64,000 nt of DNA from Phaeobacter gallaeciensis (GTDB lineage: Bacteria; Pseudomonadota; Alphaproteobacteria; Rhodobacterales; Rhodobacteraceae): positions 3,014,001 to 3,078,000 of the forward strand of contig NZ_CP015124.1 of NCBI RefSeq assembly GCF_001678945.1. Direction: 5' to 3'. The position numbers and the translations under genes were made by a program. Shown one piece after another: positions 25,751 to 34,699 of the stretch. Position 1 is the stretch's first letter. Every line of letters begins with the position of its first letter. The notes beneath the pieces are model-generated. The model was not told the origin of the DNA, did no database searches, and saw only the letters and a list, made by a program, of their open reading frames with translations.

Positions 25751-28672
25751 ATGTGCGCCGACACGCCTCAGACCCCCGACTATAAGAACACCCTGAACCT
25801 GCCCAAGACCGATTTCCCCATGCGCGCGGGCCTGCCCAAGCGGGAACCCGCATGGCTGGAGCGCTGGGCAAAGATCGGTGTCTATGACCGGCTGCGCGAA
25901 AACAACGAAGGCCGCGAGCCGTTCACGCTGCATGACGGCCCACCCTATGCCAACGGCCACCTGCACATCGGTCACGCGCTGAACAAGACCATCAAGGACA
26001 TGATCGTGCGCTCGCACCAGATGATGGGCTATGATGCGCGTTACGTGCCGGGCTGGGACTGCCACGGTCTGCCGATCGAATGGAAGATCGAGGAACAGTA
26101 CCGCAAGAAGGGCAAGAACAAGGACGCGGTGCCGGTCATCGAGTTCCGCCAGGAGTGCCGCGCCTTTGCCGATGAATGGGTCGATATCCAGCGGGAAGAG
26201 TTCAAGCGTCTTGGCATCACCGGCAACTGGGCCAATCCGTATCTCACCATGGATTACCATGCCGAGGCGGTGATCGCGGGCGAATTTCAGAAGTTCCTGA
26301 TGAACGGCACGCTCTATCAGGGATCAAAACCCGTGATGTGGTCGCCGGTGGAAAAAACCGCACTGGCCGAGGCCGAGGTGGAATACCACGACAAGGAAAG
26401 CTTCACCATCTGGGTGAAGTTCAAGGTGGCCGAGCCTGCGGATCACAAACTGGCAGGTGCCTATGTGGTGATCTGGACCACCACCCCCTGGACCATGCCC
26501 TCGAACAAGGCCGTGGTTTACGGCGAAGACATTGCCTATGGCCTTTATGAGGTGACCGGCACGCCAGAGGAATCCTGGGTCAAGGTGGGCGACAAATACG
26601 TTCTGGCCGATAACCTGGCCGCCGACGTCATGAAGCGCGCGCGGCTGGAGGAAGACCAGTATACCCGCGTTGCCGATGTACCGGTGGCCGATCTCGAAGG
26701 CATCGGCCTGACCCACCCCCTCGCAGGTGCCGAAGGCTCCAACGGCGAATGGGACGACATCCGCGATTTCCGCGCGGCCGATTTCGTCACCGACACCGAA
26801 GGCACCGGTTTCGTGCATTGCGCGCCCAGCCACGGGATGGAGGAATTCGAACTCTACCGTGACCTTGGCATGCTGAAGCAGGTCATCACCTACAACGTGA
26901 TGGACGACGGTTCCTTCCGTGCCGATCTGCCGTTCTTTGGCGGCAAATACATCCTGAACCGCAAAGGCGGCGAGGGCGATGCCAACAAGACCGTCATCGA
27001 CAAGCTGGTCGAGGTCGGCGGGCTGATGGCGCGTGGCAAGATCAAGCACAGCTATCCGCATTCCTGGCGCTCCAAGGCGCCGATCATCTATCGCAACACG
27101 CCGCAATGGTTTGCAGCCGTGGACAAAGAACTGGGCGACGGGCTCGATACCTATGGCAAGACCATCCGCGAGCGGGCGCTGACCTCGATCGACCAACTGG
27201 TGAAATGGACGCCGCAGACCGGGCGCAATCGTCTCTATTCGATGATCGAAGCGCGCCCTGACTGGGTGCTGTCGCGCCAGCGCGCCTGGGGTGTGCCGCT
27301 GACCTGCTTTACCAAGAAGGGCGCCCTGCCCACCGACGATGATTTCCTGCTGCGCAACGATGAGGTCAACGCCCGTATCGTCGCCGCCTTTGACGAAAAG
27401 GGCGCCGATGTCTGGTACGAGGACGGCTTCAAGGCGCAGGTGCTGGACGGTATCGTTGATCCCGACGCCTATGATCAGGTCTTTGACGTTCTCGACGTTT
27501 GGTTCGATTCCGGCTCCACCCATGCCTTCGTGCTGCGTGACCGCGAAGATGGCACCGAGGACGGTATCGCCGATGTCTATATGGAAGGCACCGACCAGCA
27601 CCGTGGCTGGTTCCACTCCTCCCTGCTGGAGGCCTGTGGCACCCTGGGCCGCGCGCCTTACCGCAACGTGGTGACCCACGGCTTCACGCTGGATGAGAAG
27701 GGCATGAAGATGTCCAAATCGCTGGGCAACACCATCGTGCCGGAAAAGGTCGTACAGCAATACGGCGCCGACATCCTGCGTCTGTGGGTGGCCCAGACCG
27801 ATTACACCGCCGACCAGCGGATCGGTCCGGAGATCCTGAAAGGCACCGCCGACAGCTACCGCCGTTTGCGCAACACCATGCGGTACATGCTGGGCAGCCT
27901 TGGCGATTTCACCGAGGACCAGCGCGTTGATCCCGCCGATATGCCCGAGCTGGAGCAATGGGTGCTGCACCGTCTTGCAGAACTGGATCACAAGGTGCGC
28001 TCCGGCTATGCCGCCTTCGACTTCCAGGGCGTGTTCTCCGCGGTCTTCACCTTTGCCACCGTGGATCTGTCGGCCTTCTATTTCGACGTGCGCAAGGATG
28101 CGCTCTATTGCGATGGCGATACGCTGAATGCCCGCGCCGCGCGCACCGTTCTGGACATCCTGTTCCACCGCCTGACCACCTGGCTGGCGCCGATCCTGGT
28201 CTTCACCATGGAAGAAGTCTGGCTGGAACGCTTCCCGGGCGAGGACAGCTCGGTGCATCTGGTGGACATCCCCGAAACCCCGGCCGACTGGCTGAACGAG
28301 CCGCTGGCCGCGAAATGGGCCGCGATCCGTCAGGCCCGTCGGGTGGTGACCTCGGCGCTGGAAATCCAGCGTACCGACAAGGTGATCGGTGCCTCGCTTG
28401 AAGCCGCGCCGGTGGTGCATCTGCGCGACCCGGAGGTTCTGGAGGCGCTGAAATCGGTGAATTTTGCCGATATCTGCATCACTTCGGATGTGGTTTTGAC
28501 CGGCGATCCGGCCCCAGCCGAAGCCTTCCGCATGCCAGAGATCGACGGCATCTCGGTTGTGTTTGAAAAGGCAGAAGGCGAGAAATGCCAGCGCTGCTGG
28601 AAGATCCTGCCGGATGTGGGCACCCATGCCCATGCCGGTGTCTGTGGTCGCTGCGACAGCGCGCTGAGCTAA
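25751..28672 (+). CDS. ileS: Isoleucine-tRNA ligase
   Basis: A 973-residue class I aminoacyl-tRNA synthetase. The HIGH signature is HLHIGH (70-75) and KMSKS is at 653-657. The editing domain is present (WTTTPWTMPSNKAV and GTGFVHCAPSHGMEEF). A C-terminal zinc ribbon with cysteines at about 946, 949, 965 and 968 completes it, as in bacterial-type IleRS. The length is slightly greater than the E. coli enzyme. It appears to be transcribed alone, with a strong hairpin terminator after it. Confidence 0.97.
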   Translation: MCADTPQTPDYKNTLNLPKTDFPMRAGLPKREPAWLERWAKIGVYDRLRENNEGREPFTLHDGPPYANGHLHIGHALNKTIKDMIVRSHQMMGYDARYVPGWDCHGLPIEWKIEEQYRKKGKNKDAVPVIEFRQECRAFADEWVDIQREEFKRLGITGNWANPYLTMDYHAEAVIAGEFQKFLMNGTLYQGSKPVMWSPVEKTALAEAEVEYHDKESFTIWVKFKVAEPADHKLAGAYVVIWTTTPWTMPSNKAVVYGEDIAYGLYEVTGTPEESWVKVGDKYVLADNLAADVMKRARLEEDQYTRVADVPVADLEGIGLTHPLAGAEGSNGEWDDIRDFRAADFVTDTEGTGFVHCAPSHGMEEFELYRDLGMLKQVITYNVMDDGSFRADLPFFGGKYILNRKGGEGDANKTVIDKLVEVGGLMARGKIKHSYPHSWRSKAPIIYRNTPQWFAAVDKELGDGLDTYGKTIRERALTSIDQLVKWTPQTGRNRLYSMIEARPDWVLSRQRAWGVPLTCFTKKGALPTDDDFLLRNDEVNARIVAAFDEKGADVWYEDGFKAQVLDGIVDPDAYDQVFDVLDVWFDSGSTHAFVLRDREDGTEDGIADVYMEGTDQHRGWFHSSLLEACGTLGRAPYRNVVTHGFTLDEKGMKMSKSLGNTIVPEKVVQQYGADILRLWVAQTDYTADQRIGPEILKGTADSYRRLRNTMRYMLGSLGDFTEDQRVDPADMPELEQWVLHRLAELDHKVRSGYAAFDFQGVFSAVFTFATVDLSAFYFDVRKDALYCDGDTLNARAARTVLDILFHRLTTWLAPILVFTMEEVWLERFPGEDSSVHLVDIPETPADWLNEPLAAKWAAIRQARRVVTSALEIQRTDKVIGASLEAAPVVHLRDPEVLEALKSVNFADICITSDVVLTGDPAPAEAFRMPEIDGISVVFEKAEGEKCQRCWKILPDVGTHAHAGVCGRCDSALS

Positions 28673-28714
28673 GACTTACCGCCTCCTTTTGCGGGGGCGG
28701 GTCCAAAACAGATT

Positions 28715-28754
28715 GCGCCGCCGTTGCCTGTTGAGGGCAGCGGCGGCGCTTTTT
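28715..28754 (+). terminator. Rho-independent terminator after ileS
   Basis: A long GC-rich hairpin (left arm GCGCCGCCGTTGCC, right arm GGGCAGCGGCGGCGC, six-base loop, one mismatch) is followed directly by TTTTT. It lies about 40 bases after the ileS stop. Confidence 0.85.
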
Positions 28755-28798
28755 CGTCGGACATCCGGGTCTTCGGAAAGGGGGTAGGCGAGCGGGAA

Positions 28799-29365
28799 TC
28801 AGGCAGCAACGACCTTTTGCGCCGCCTTGTAATTGGCGCAGGCGTTGATGACGTTCATCGGCAGCGGCCCAACCGGGTGGCCGGCCAGCAGCGCAATATA
28901 CTGCCGCCACAGTGCCTTGGCAGCGGCGGAAATCTCGGATTGGGCACCGTAGGCAGAGCCTGTCACGCGTTCGCGGCGCATGTCGTCCTGCGCCTTTTCC
29001 CAGGGTGATGCATCCGGTTGCCCCGGCATCTGCTGCGCGTCGCGTACCACCAGGGACGGCTTGGCCGGACCAGTAAAGACCGAGTTCACACTGCTATTCT
29101 GCATCTTTGGCGAATTTTGCAGGGCCTCTTCGCGCTGCTGGCGGAAGGCCAGACCTTGCTGGCTGCCATCGACCTGTTCGGTCGCGGCTTGAACCTTTTC
29201 CTTCTCGGGCAATGCTTTCAGGCGATAGGCCGATTGTTCGGAGAGGCCCATCTTTTCGGACAGGCTGGTGTTCTCCTTTTCAGCCTGCACTGGGCCGACC
29301 ATGACCGGCTGATTGGCTGACCAGCTTTGTTTCCAGGCCAGGTTGGCCGCATCCAGTCGAATCAT
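28799..29365 (-). CDS. Hypothetical protein, hydrophilic, unknown family
   Basis: A 188-residue hydrophilic protein without signal peptide or membrane segment. The first two thirds are rich in Gln, Glu, Lys and Ser (for example EKENTSLSEKMGLSEQ) and look flexible. The last 60 residues (AAAKALWRQYIALLAGHPVG and NACANYKAAQKVVAA) look helical and may be the folded part. Codon use is ordinary for the region. It is transcribed leftward towards the ileS terminator. Its upstream region has three TTAA words in an AT-rich patch. I do not recognise a homologue. Confidence 0.6.
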   Translation of the reverse strand: MIRLDAANLAWKQSWSANQPVMVGPVQAEKENTSLSEKMGLSEQSAYRLKALPEKEKVQAATEQVDGSQQGLAFRQQREEALQNSPKMQNSSVNSVFTGPAKPSLVVRDAQQMPGQPDASPWEKAQDDMRRERVTGSAYGAQSEISAAAKALWRQYIALLAGHPVGPLPMNVINACANYKAAQKVVAA

Positions 29366-29691
29366 GTCCTTGTTCCCACCTTTACTTTACCGAGACGTGC
29401 AGCTGGTCTGTCCTGTCATTGCTCCTCCAGGTGGCCGAAAGGCTGTCCGTGGCAGAGGCCGGGATATTGCAGCACGACGCAGGCACCCCGCTCTGCGTGC
29501 CTTCATTAATACATATTAATTAAACTGCTTGGCACCTGCCCGCTTGGGCAGGGGAGAGCGGCAGAGGGATAAGGCACCTATACCAAAGTGCGCATTTCGC
29601 ACCTTGAGCGGCTCGCCCGGGCTTGCGGCCCGCTTCGGCCCGCCGCAGGGTGGGAATGCCCAAAGTGAACAACCGCAAGAGGATGGAACGC
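29366..29691. other. Divergent intergenic region with AT-rich patch and hairpins
   Basis: No gene is visible in these 326 bases. The notable parts are an AT-rich stretch with three TTAA words (29506-29523), a perfect hairpin CCTGCCC-gctt-GGGCAGG (29535-29552), and GC-rich repeats of GGCCCGC at about 29625-29645. The AT-rich patch most likely contains promoters for the divergent genes on either side. Confidence 0.4.
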
Positions 29692-30180
29692 ATGCAGCAG
29701 CCGAGCGCGCATCTGAAAACCCCGGTCGGGCGGGTGGTCGTGACCGCGCAGGATGGGGCGATCACCCGGCTGCGCTGGCAGGAAACTCCCGCAGAACCTG
29801 CGCAGGCGCCTGCCGGAGATGCCGCAACGGAGGAGGTGCTGAGCCGGGCAGTGGCGCAGCTGCGTGCCTATTTCTCGGGAGAGTTAGAGGCCTTCAGCCT
29901 GCCGCTGGATGTGGCAGGGTCCGCCTATCAGCAGGCGGTTTGCGCGGAAATCGCCGCCATTCCCTTTGGCGAGACGCGCACCTACGGTCAGCTGGCGCAG
30001 ACTCTTGGCAGTTCGGCGCAGGCGGTAGGCAATGCTTGCGGCGCCAATCCCATTCCGATCATCATCCCCTGTCATCGGGTGCTGGGTGGCAGCGGGCTTG
30101 GCGGGTTTTCTGGGCAGGGTGGGGTCGAAACAAAAGTATCCCTGCTGCGCCATGAGGGCGCGGCAGGGTTGCTGATCTGA
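29692..30180 (+). CDS. ogt: Methylated-DNA-[protein]-cysteine S-methyltransferase
   Basis: A 162-residue suicide repair protein that removes alkyl groups from O6-alkylguanine. The active-site motif PCHRVLG follows IPIIIP. The helix-turn-helix segment (IPFGETRTYGQLAQTLGSSAQAVGNACGANP) contains the usual arginine-finger and minor-groove asparagine region. The frame is open upstream, but AAGAGGA precedes this ATG with suitable spacing. No Ada-type N-terminal sensor domain is fused, so this is the constitutive Ogt type. Confidence 0.92.
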   Translation: MQQPSAHLKTPVGRVVVTAQDGAITRLRWQETPAEPAQAPAGDAATEEVLSRAVAQLRAYFSGELEAFSLPLDVAGSAYQQAVCAEIAAIPFGETRTYGQLAQTLGSSAQAVGNACGANPIPIIIPCHRVLGGSGLGGFSGQGGVETKVSLLRHEGAAGLLI

Positions 30181-30223
30181 GATCCTAAGATTTGTCCGTC
30201 AGGCGAGACGCGTGAAACGCTGT

Positions 30224-30898
30224 TCAGGAAAATAGTGCTTTCGCCTTGTCATACTCTGACATGGCGCCGGTGCCGGTTGGGGCAGGATCGCCTGCGGCCA
30301 GACCCAGAACAACGGTTTCCATATCTGCGCCGCTGGTCTCTGCCAGGCTGGTGTCCACCTGCGCGGGCTCTGCCTCTTCGGGGACCTCAAGCGGGCTGAC
30401 CGTGACCTCGGTCGCCGGATCAAGCGGGCTGACCGTGACCTCGGTCGCCGGATCGCTGTCGCTCACATTGCTTACCGAAACGGTGATCTCGCCCGCTTCA
30501 TTGGTTTCAAACAGGGCCACAAGGCCGCCGTGTTCGCCGTTCTCGAAGTTAATCCTGATCTCACCGCCGCCGGTGCCGCTGTCTGTCGCGACATTCAGCC
30601 CGCCGTCCTCGCGGGTGACCTCGATGTCGAATGCGCCGCCGAGGTCTTCAATCCGGATGGAAATTTCGCCAAAGCTGCCGCTCAGCACCGCATTGACACC
30701 CTTGGGCGATGTGGTTTCTGCCGGAGGCTCTGCGGGCGTTTCAGCGGCCTGCTTGGCGCGCCAGCCCCAGGCCTTGGCATGATCGGGCGGACCAACGCGG
30801 TCCGGCTGGTCCGATTGTCCGGGCGGGGTGAACTGCCGGGGCGCAGAGTGGGCGTGATGGGCGGATGACAGGCCGCCGGGGGCATGGATCGAATTCAT
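30224..30898 (-). CDS. Hypothetical acidic protein with internal tandem repeat
   Basis: A 224-residue protein of unknown function. It has a His/Pro-rich N-terminus (SSAHHAHSAPRQFTPPGQ), then a beta-rich middle (GSFGEISIRIEDLGGAFDIE and GGGEIRINFENGEHGG) and an acidic, Ala/Glu/Thr-rich tail. Eleven residues (DPATEVTVSPL) are repeated exactly in tandem, matching a perfect 33-base DNA duplication. No signal peptide is evident. The start is supported by AGGAG eight bases upstream; an earlier in-frame ATG lacks a site. Unstructured calcium-binding or secreted roles are conceivable but unsupported. Confidence 0.6.
   Translation of the reverse strand: MNSIHAPGGLSSAHHAHSAPRQFTPPGQSDQPDRVGPPDHAKAWGWRAKQAAETPAEPPAETTSPKGVNAVLSGSFGEISIRIEDLGGAFDIEVTREDGGLNVATDSGTGGGEIRINFENGEHGGLVALFETNEAGEITVSVSNVSDSDPATEVTVSPLDPATEVTVSPLEVPEEAEPAQVDTSLAETSGADMETVVLGLAAGDPAPTGTGAMSEYDKAKALFS
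30387..30452. repeat. Perfect 33-bp tandem duplication inside the coding region
   Basis: Two identical, adjacent 33-base units (30387-30419 and 30420-30452) encode the repeated DPATEVTVSPL peptide of the acidic hypothetical protein. Identity at all third codon positions points to a recent duplication by slippage. The reading frame is preserved. Confidence 0.9.
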
Positions 30899-31090
30899 GG
30901 TATGATCTCCTGAACGATTGGAACGCACCCCCGGTGCAAAGGATGCTCCATCGATCTTGACGATCAGAATTTAAGGCAGGCTTACCCAAGGGAAGCCATA
31001 GTGCCTCGCATTTGAGACGGCTTTGAGACGCATTCAGAAGCTACTGGTTTCAGGCCGGTTTTGTCGCACGTGGTTGCGTCGGCAGCAGGC

Positions 31091-31786
31091 TCAGGCGCGT
31101 TTGGGCGGGAAGATCTGCTGCACGATCCCGACGAAAAGCAGGTAGACCGAGGTCACGATCAGCCCCCAGTGGGCCCAGCTTTCGGGATGGAAATCGATCC
31201 AGGCCGCATAGCCTGCCAACGCGGTCCAGACCAGCGCCACCGGCAGCGAAATGCGGCGCCAGCGCTGGGTGCGGACCGGATGAATGAACTTCAGCGGCAG
31301 GAACATCGCGATGGAGAGCAACGTCACCAGCGCCAGGCTGGTCCAGTGGCTCGGCTCCAGCGCAAAGATCACCAGCACCAGCATGTTCCAGCAGCCGGGG
31401 AAGCCGGAAAAGGAGTTGTCCTTTGTCTTCATCCGGGTGTCAGCAAAATACATCGCGCTGGCAAAGGTGATGACGATAATGGCGAACCAGCCGGTCCAGC
31501 CTGCCATCAGCCCGGATTTAAACAGGGCAAAAGCCGGGATGAAGACATAGGTCAGGTAATCGATGATTAGATCCAGCAGGACCCCGTCAAACTGCGGCGC
31601 GTAGCGTTTTACGTGATAATGCCGCGCCAGCGGGCCATCCACACCGTCCACCGCAAAGGCGACCACCAGCCACAGGAACATCAGGCTCCACTTGGCATCG
31701 GCGGCCGCCAGCATTGCCAGAATGGCAAAGACGGCGCCGGTGGCGGTCAGAAGATGAACGAGAATGGCGCGGATCTGAGGTTTCAT
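31091..31786 (-). CDS. pcs: Phosphatidylcholine synthase (CDP-alcohol phosphatidyltransferase)
   Basis: A 231-residue integral membrane enzyme that condenses CDP-diacylglycerol with choline to give phosphatidylcholine, as in rhizobia and related alphaproteobacteria. The CDP-alcohol motif is seen as VDGVDGPLAR followed by FDGVLLDLIIDY. The latter fits the Pcs variant rather than PgsA or PssA. About eight membrane helices are predicted, and the length matches Pcs (about 240). It is monocistronic. Confidence 0.85.
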   Translation of the reverse strand: MKPQIRAILVHLLTATGAVFAILAMLAAADAKWSLMFLWLVVAFAVDGVDGPLARHYHVKRYAPQFDGVLLDLIIDYLTYVFIPAFALFKSGLMAGWTGWFAIIVITFASAMYFADTRMKTKDNSFSGFPGCWNMLVLVIFALEPSHWTSLALVTLLSIAMFLPLKFIHPVRTQRWRRISLPVALVWTALAGYAAWIDFHPESWAHWGLIVTSVYLLFVGIVQQIFPPKRA

Positions 31787-31825
31787 TCACCCGTGATGGC
31801 GAATTTGCCCTCGGCCCGCAAGGGT

Positions 31826-32044
31826 TCAGTGCAGCGTTTTGCTGATATGGGGCGCGTTTTCCACGGCCGCATCAAAGGCGGCACCATCATCGGACATATA
31901 CAGCATTTCCCTTGCGACGCCGGGGATGGAGCCGGGGAAGGGCCAATGGGAAACAGGAATGGAGCGGGGGAGGCGGATCTGAGAGACGGGCGCCGCCGGT
32001 GCAGCGGGAGCCTGGCCAAAACAGAAATGGGGGTCGTGGTACAT
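31826..32044 (-). CDS. Small hypothetical protein
   Basis: A 72-residue reading frame beginning MYHDPHFCFGQ, then an alanine/proline stretch and a region with IPVSHWPFPGSIPG. AAGGATG six bases before the ATG is a good ribosome-binding site, which supports this start over an upstream ATG. No signal peptide, membrane helix or known motif is visible. It is upstream of, and co-oriented with, pcs (39 bases apart), so the two could share a transcript. Confidence 0.45.
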   Translation of the reverse strand: MYHDPHFCFGQAPAAPAAPVSQIRLPRSIPVSHWPFPGSIPGVAREMLYMSDDGAAFDAAVENAPHISKTLH

Positions 32045-32268
32045 CGGGCATCCTTTCTGGAGCGGGTTTGCCCCTATCAACTCTGAACGCGGTTAAGGAG
32101 AGGTTGTCGGCAGGCTTCGGAATATATTGAATTTTATTTATTCCGCGCGCTGGAATGCCTGTCTCACCCGGTGGGGTGCCACCTGAGCGTTTTGCTTTCT
32201 GATGACTGCATGTCTAATGTGCTGGCCAGATATGCTCCGGCACGGGGAGCGTCTGAAGGGGGAGCGTG

Positions 32269-32880
32269 ATGCCAGACCAGAGCGCACATTGGAACGCTGT
32301 CTATGAGAGCAAGGCGCCGACGAGCGTCAGCTGGTATCAGGCGTATCCCAAGGCTTCGCTGAAGGCTATTGACCTGATCGGCGCGCAGGATCAGCCGTTT
32401 CTGGACGTCGGGGGAGGAGCTTCGGATCTGGCGGCGGTTCTGCTGGAACGTGGCTGGCGGGATCTGACGGTTCTGGATATCTCCGACGCTGCTTTGGCGG
32501 TGCAGGCACAGCGGCTGGGAGACCGGGCGCAGGAGGTCGTGCGCATCGCCGCCAATATCACCGAATGGGTGCCGCCGCGCGCCTATGGGATCTGGCACGA
32601 TCGGGCGGTGTTCCACTTTCTGACCAACGCGGCCGACCGTGCCGCCTATGTGGCTGCTTTGCGGGTTGGGGTGCGTCCCGATGGACATGTGATCCTTGCA
32701 ACCTTTGCGCCGGACGGGCCGGAGACATGCAGCGGCTTGCCGGTGCGCAGATATTCCGCCGAAGGGCTGGCGCAGGAGCTGGGGGACGCGTTCACCCTGT
32801 TGCACCACTGGCGAGAAGTACACCAGACACCGGGCGGCGCCGAGCAACCTTTTACCTGGGCTGTCTTCCAGCGACGCTGA
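32269..32880 (+). CDS. Class I SAM-dependent methyltransferase
   Basis: A 203-residue methyltransferase. The SAM-binding motif I is FLDVGGGASDLA, the acidic residue ending beta-2 is in LTVLDIS, and post-I motifs continue through WHDRAVFHFL. The N-terminal HWNAVYESKAPTSVSWYQ resembles the thiopurine/tellurite-type small methyltransferases (TehB-like or thiol S-methyltransferase-like). An adjacent GTG is one codon upstream; the ATG with GGGGGAG before it is preferred. The substrate is unknown. It is convergent with xerC. Confidence 0.85.
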   Translation: MPDQSAHWNAVYESKAPTSVSWYQAYPKASLKAIDLIGAQDQPFLDVGGGASDLAAVLLERGWRDLTVLDISDAALAVQAQRLGDRAQEVVRIAANITEWVPPRAYGIWHDRAVFHFLTNAADRAAYVAALRVGVRPDGHVILATFAPDGPETCSGLPVRRYSAEGLAQELGDAFTLLHHWREVHQTPGGAEQPFTWAVFQRR

Positions 32881-32899
32881 GGGGCCTTTCGGTCTGAGA

Positions 32900-33820
32900 T
32901 CAGGCCTTGGGATGGGCGCGGTTGTAGACTTCCATCAGATGCGCCGTATCCACCGCCGTGTAAGCCTGCGTGGTGGAAAGCGAGGCATGGCCCAGAAGCT
33001 CCTGAATGGCGCGCAGATCTCCTCCGGCCTCCAGCAGGTGAGTGGCAAAACTGTGCCGCAGCGCATGCGGCGTGGCCGAGGCAGGCAGGCCCAGCTGGGC
33101 GCGGGTTCTGGTCATGACCCCCTGGATCTGGCGGGGGTTGAGCGCTCCACCGCGCTGGCCGCGAAACAGCGGTGCGTCCTGCATCTGCGGATGCGGGCAG
33201 AGGTCCAGATAGCGATCCACCGCATCGCGGGCGGCGGCGATCACCGGCACCACCCGTTCCTTTTCGCCCTTGCCCTTGATCCGCAGGACCTGTGGCAGCG
33301 GCGCATCGCCGCCGGTGAGGCTGAGCGCCTCGGAAATGCGCAAGCCGCAGCCGTAAAGCAGAGTCACGACCGCAACATCGCGGGCGGCGACCCAGTCGCT
33401 GGTGGATTGCAGTTCGACCGTCTCGATGACGGCGCGGGCGGCGTCCTGCGCCAGCGGGCGGGGCAGCTTTTTCTGGAACTTCGGTGCCCGCACCGCAAGA
33501 ACCGCGGTGGGCTCGAACCCTTCGCGTGTCGCCAACCAGCGATAGAAGCTTTTGACCGAGGAGAGTTTGCGTGCCAGCGAGCGTGAACCGGTGCCCGCGC
33601 TGCGCTCGGAGGCCATCCAGGCGCGCATGTCGGCGGTAGAGATCTGCGCCAGCGCCCCCAGCCCTTGTGGGCCGCCGGTATGGCTGCTCATGAAGGCGAG
33701 GAAGCTGGTGACATCGCCCTGATAGGCGGTGATCGTATTGGCCGAGGCGCCCCCCAGCGCGGCAAGCCCCTCCAGCCAGTGCTGCAGGGCGTCGCGGCAG
33801 GCCGGGGAAATCAGGCTCAT
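32900..33820 (-). CDS. xerC: Tyrosine recombinase XerC
   Basis: A 306-residue site-specific recombinase that resolves chromosome dimers at dif. The catalytic set is complete: arginine in GCGLRISEAL, lysine in IKGKGEKERVVP, HALRHSFATHLL, the LLGHASLSTTQ histidine and the nucleophilic tyrosine in AYTAVD. The N-terminal SAM-like core-binding domain is intact. It overlaps the duf484 gene by four bases. Linkage to DUF484 is conserved in proteobacteria and marks it as the housekeeping XerC rather than a mobile-element integrase. Confidence 0.92.
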   Translation of the reverse strand: MSLISPACRDALQHWLEGLAALGGASANTITAYQGDVTSFLAFMSSHTGGPQGLGALAQISTADMRAWMASERSAGTGSRSLARKLSSVKSFYRWLATREGFEPTAVLAVRAPKFQKKLPRPLAQDAARAVIETVELQSTSDWVAARDVAVVTLLYGCGLRISEALSLTGGDAPLPQVLRIKGKGEKERVVPVIAAARDAVDRYLDLCPHPQMQDAPLFRGQRGGALNPRQIQGVMTRTRAQLGLPASATPHALRHSFATHLLEAGGDLRAIQELLGHASLSTTQAYTAVDTAHLMEVYNRAHPKA

Positions 33821-34530
33821 GACAGCCAGCGGCGCATGGTCCGTTCAAAGACGCCCGCGAAGAAGCCGAGAAGGTCGGTGCCCTGCTGCGGCGAGAACTG
33901 ATGCGGATCCTCAGAGCCGAGCACCAGCATGCCGGGCAGGCGGCCGCTGCCCAGATCCAGCTTCAGGCAAGCTTCGGAGCGGATCCACTCCGCCTTGCCG
34001 CCATAGATCCGGGCGCTGCCGGTCTGCAGCTGGCGCAGGGTAACCTGACGGTCCGGCCCGCCGCGCCCGCCTGCAGCGGCGTAGTCGGCGACATAGCCGG
34101 GCGAGACGATTTTCAGCACATCGCCGATACGTTCGGCGGCGGCGCTGCCGTCCTCCTGCCGGGTTTCCAGCACCAGCGCCAGCGCATCGACGCGCAGGAT
34201 TTCGGCCATCTCCTGATTGAGGCTGGCCAGGAAATCGGTGAAATCGGTGGGGTCCAGCAGGCGCAGCACCGCGCGGTGGATCTGGTTGGTGCCGGACAGG
34301 TTTTCATAGGCTGCGGCGATTACTGAACGGTGCGTATCCTCCAGCCGATCCAGCCGCGCCTCCAGCCGCTCCATGGCGATGCCGCGCAGATCCACGATAT
34401 TCGAGCCCATCGCGCGTTCATTGGCGCTGACGAGGGCGTTCATCAGATTCTGATCCTCCAGGATCGCGTCTGGTTTTTCCAGAATCGCGGCGCGCAGGGC
34501 GTCGTCGAGTTTGGCGGTATTGCTGCTCAT
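33817..34530 (-). CDS. DUF484 family (GAF-like) protein
   Basis: A 237-residue cytoplasmic protein of the DUF484 family. A helical N-terminus (LRAAILEKPDAILEDQNLMNALVSAN) carries the family hallmark phrase PDAILED. It is followed by RLDRLEDTHRSVIAAAYENL and a GAF-like domain ending FSPQQGTDLLGFFAGVFERTMRRW. The gene precedes xerC with a four-base overlap, as in many proteobacteria. Its exact role is unknown; the pairing suggests regulation of recombination or cell division. Confidence 0.88.
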   Translation of the reverse strand: MSSNTAKLDDALRAAILEKPDAILEDQNLMNALVSANERAMGSNIVDLRGIAMERLEARLDRLEDTHRSVIAAAYENLSGTNQIHRAVLRLLDPTDFTDFLASLNQEMAEILRVDALALVLETRQEDGSAAAERIGDVLKIVSPGYVADYAAAGGRGGPDRQVTLRQLQTGSARIYGGKAEWIRSEACLKLDLGSGRLPGMLVLGSEDPHQFSPQQGTDLLGFFAGVFERTMRRWLS

Positions 34531-34699
34531 GTTCGAACCTCTTTGGGGTCTTTTGACCGGGTTATAACATGGGTTTTGGGCGATGCGGGTGAAAAATGTG
34601 TCTCTGGTGGGAAAACGCCGAAGCTCCGCATCAAGGGTATCGGGAGGCTCCCGCCCACTGCGGGGCCGCCATGGGCGGCCTCCTCGCTGGTTGGGCCGG

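Noticed and set aside
26324-28633. 769-codon frame opposite ileS
   Set aside because: ileS on the plus strand has all class I synthetase motifs. The antisense frame results from codon bias.
32900-33820. Tyrosine recombinase as a sign of a mobile element
   Set aside because: Linkage to DUF484, absence of attachment-site repeats or phage genes and typical XerC motifs show a housekeeping recombinase.
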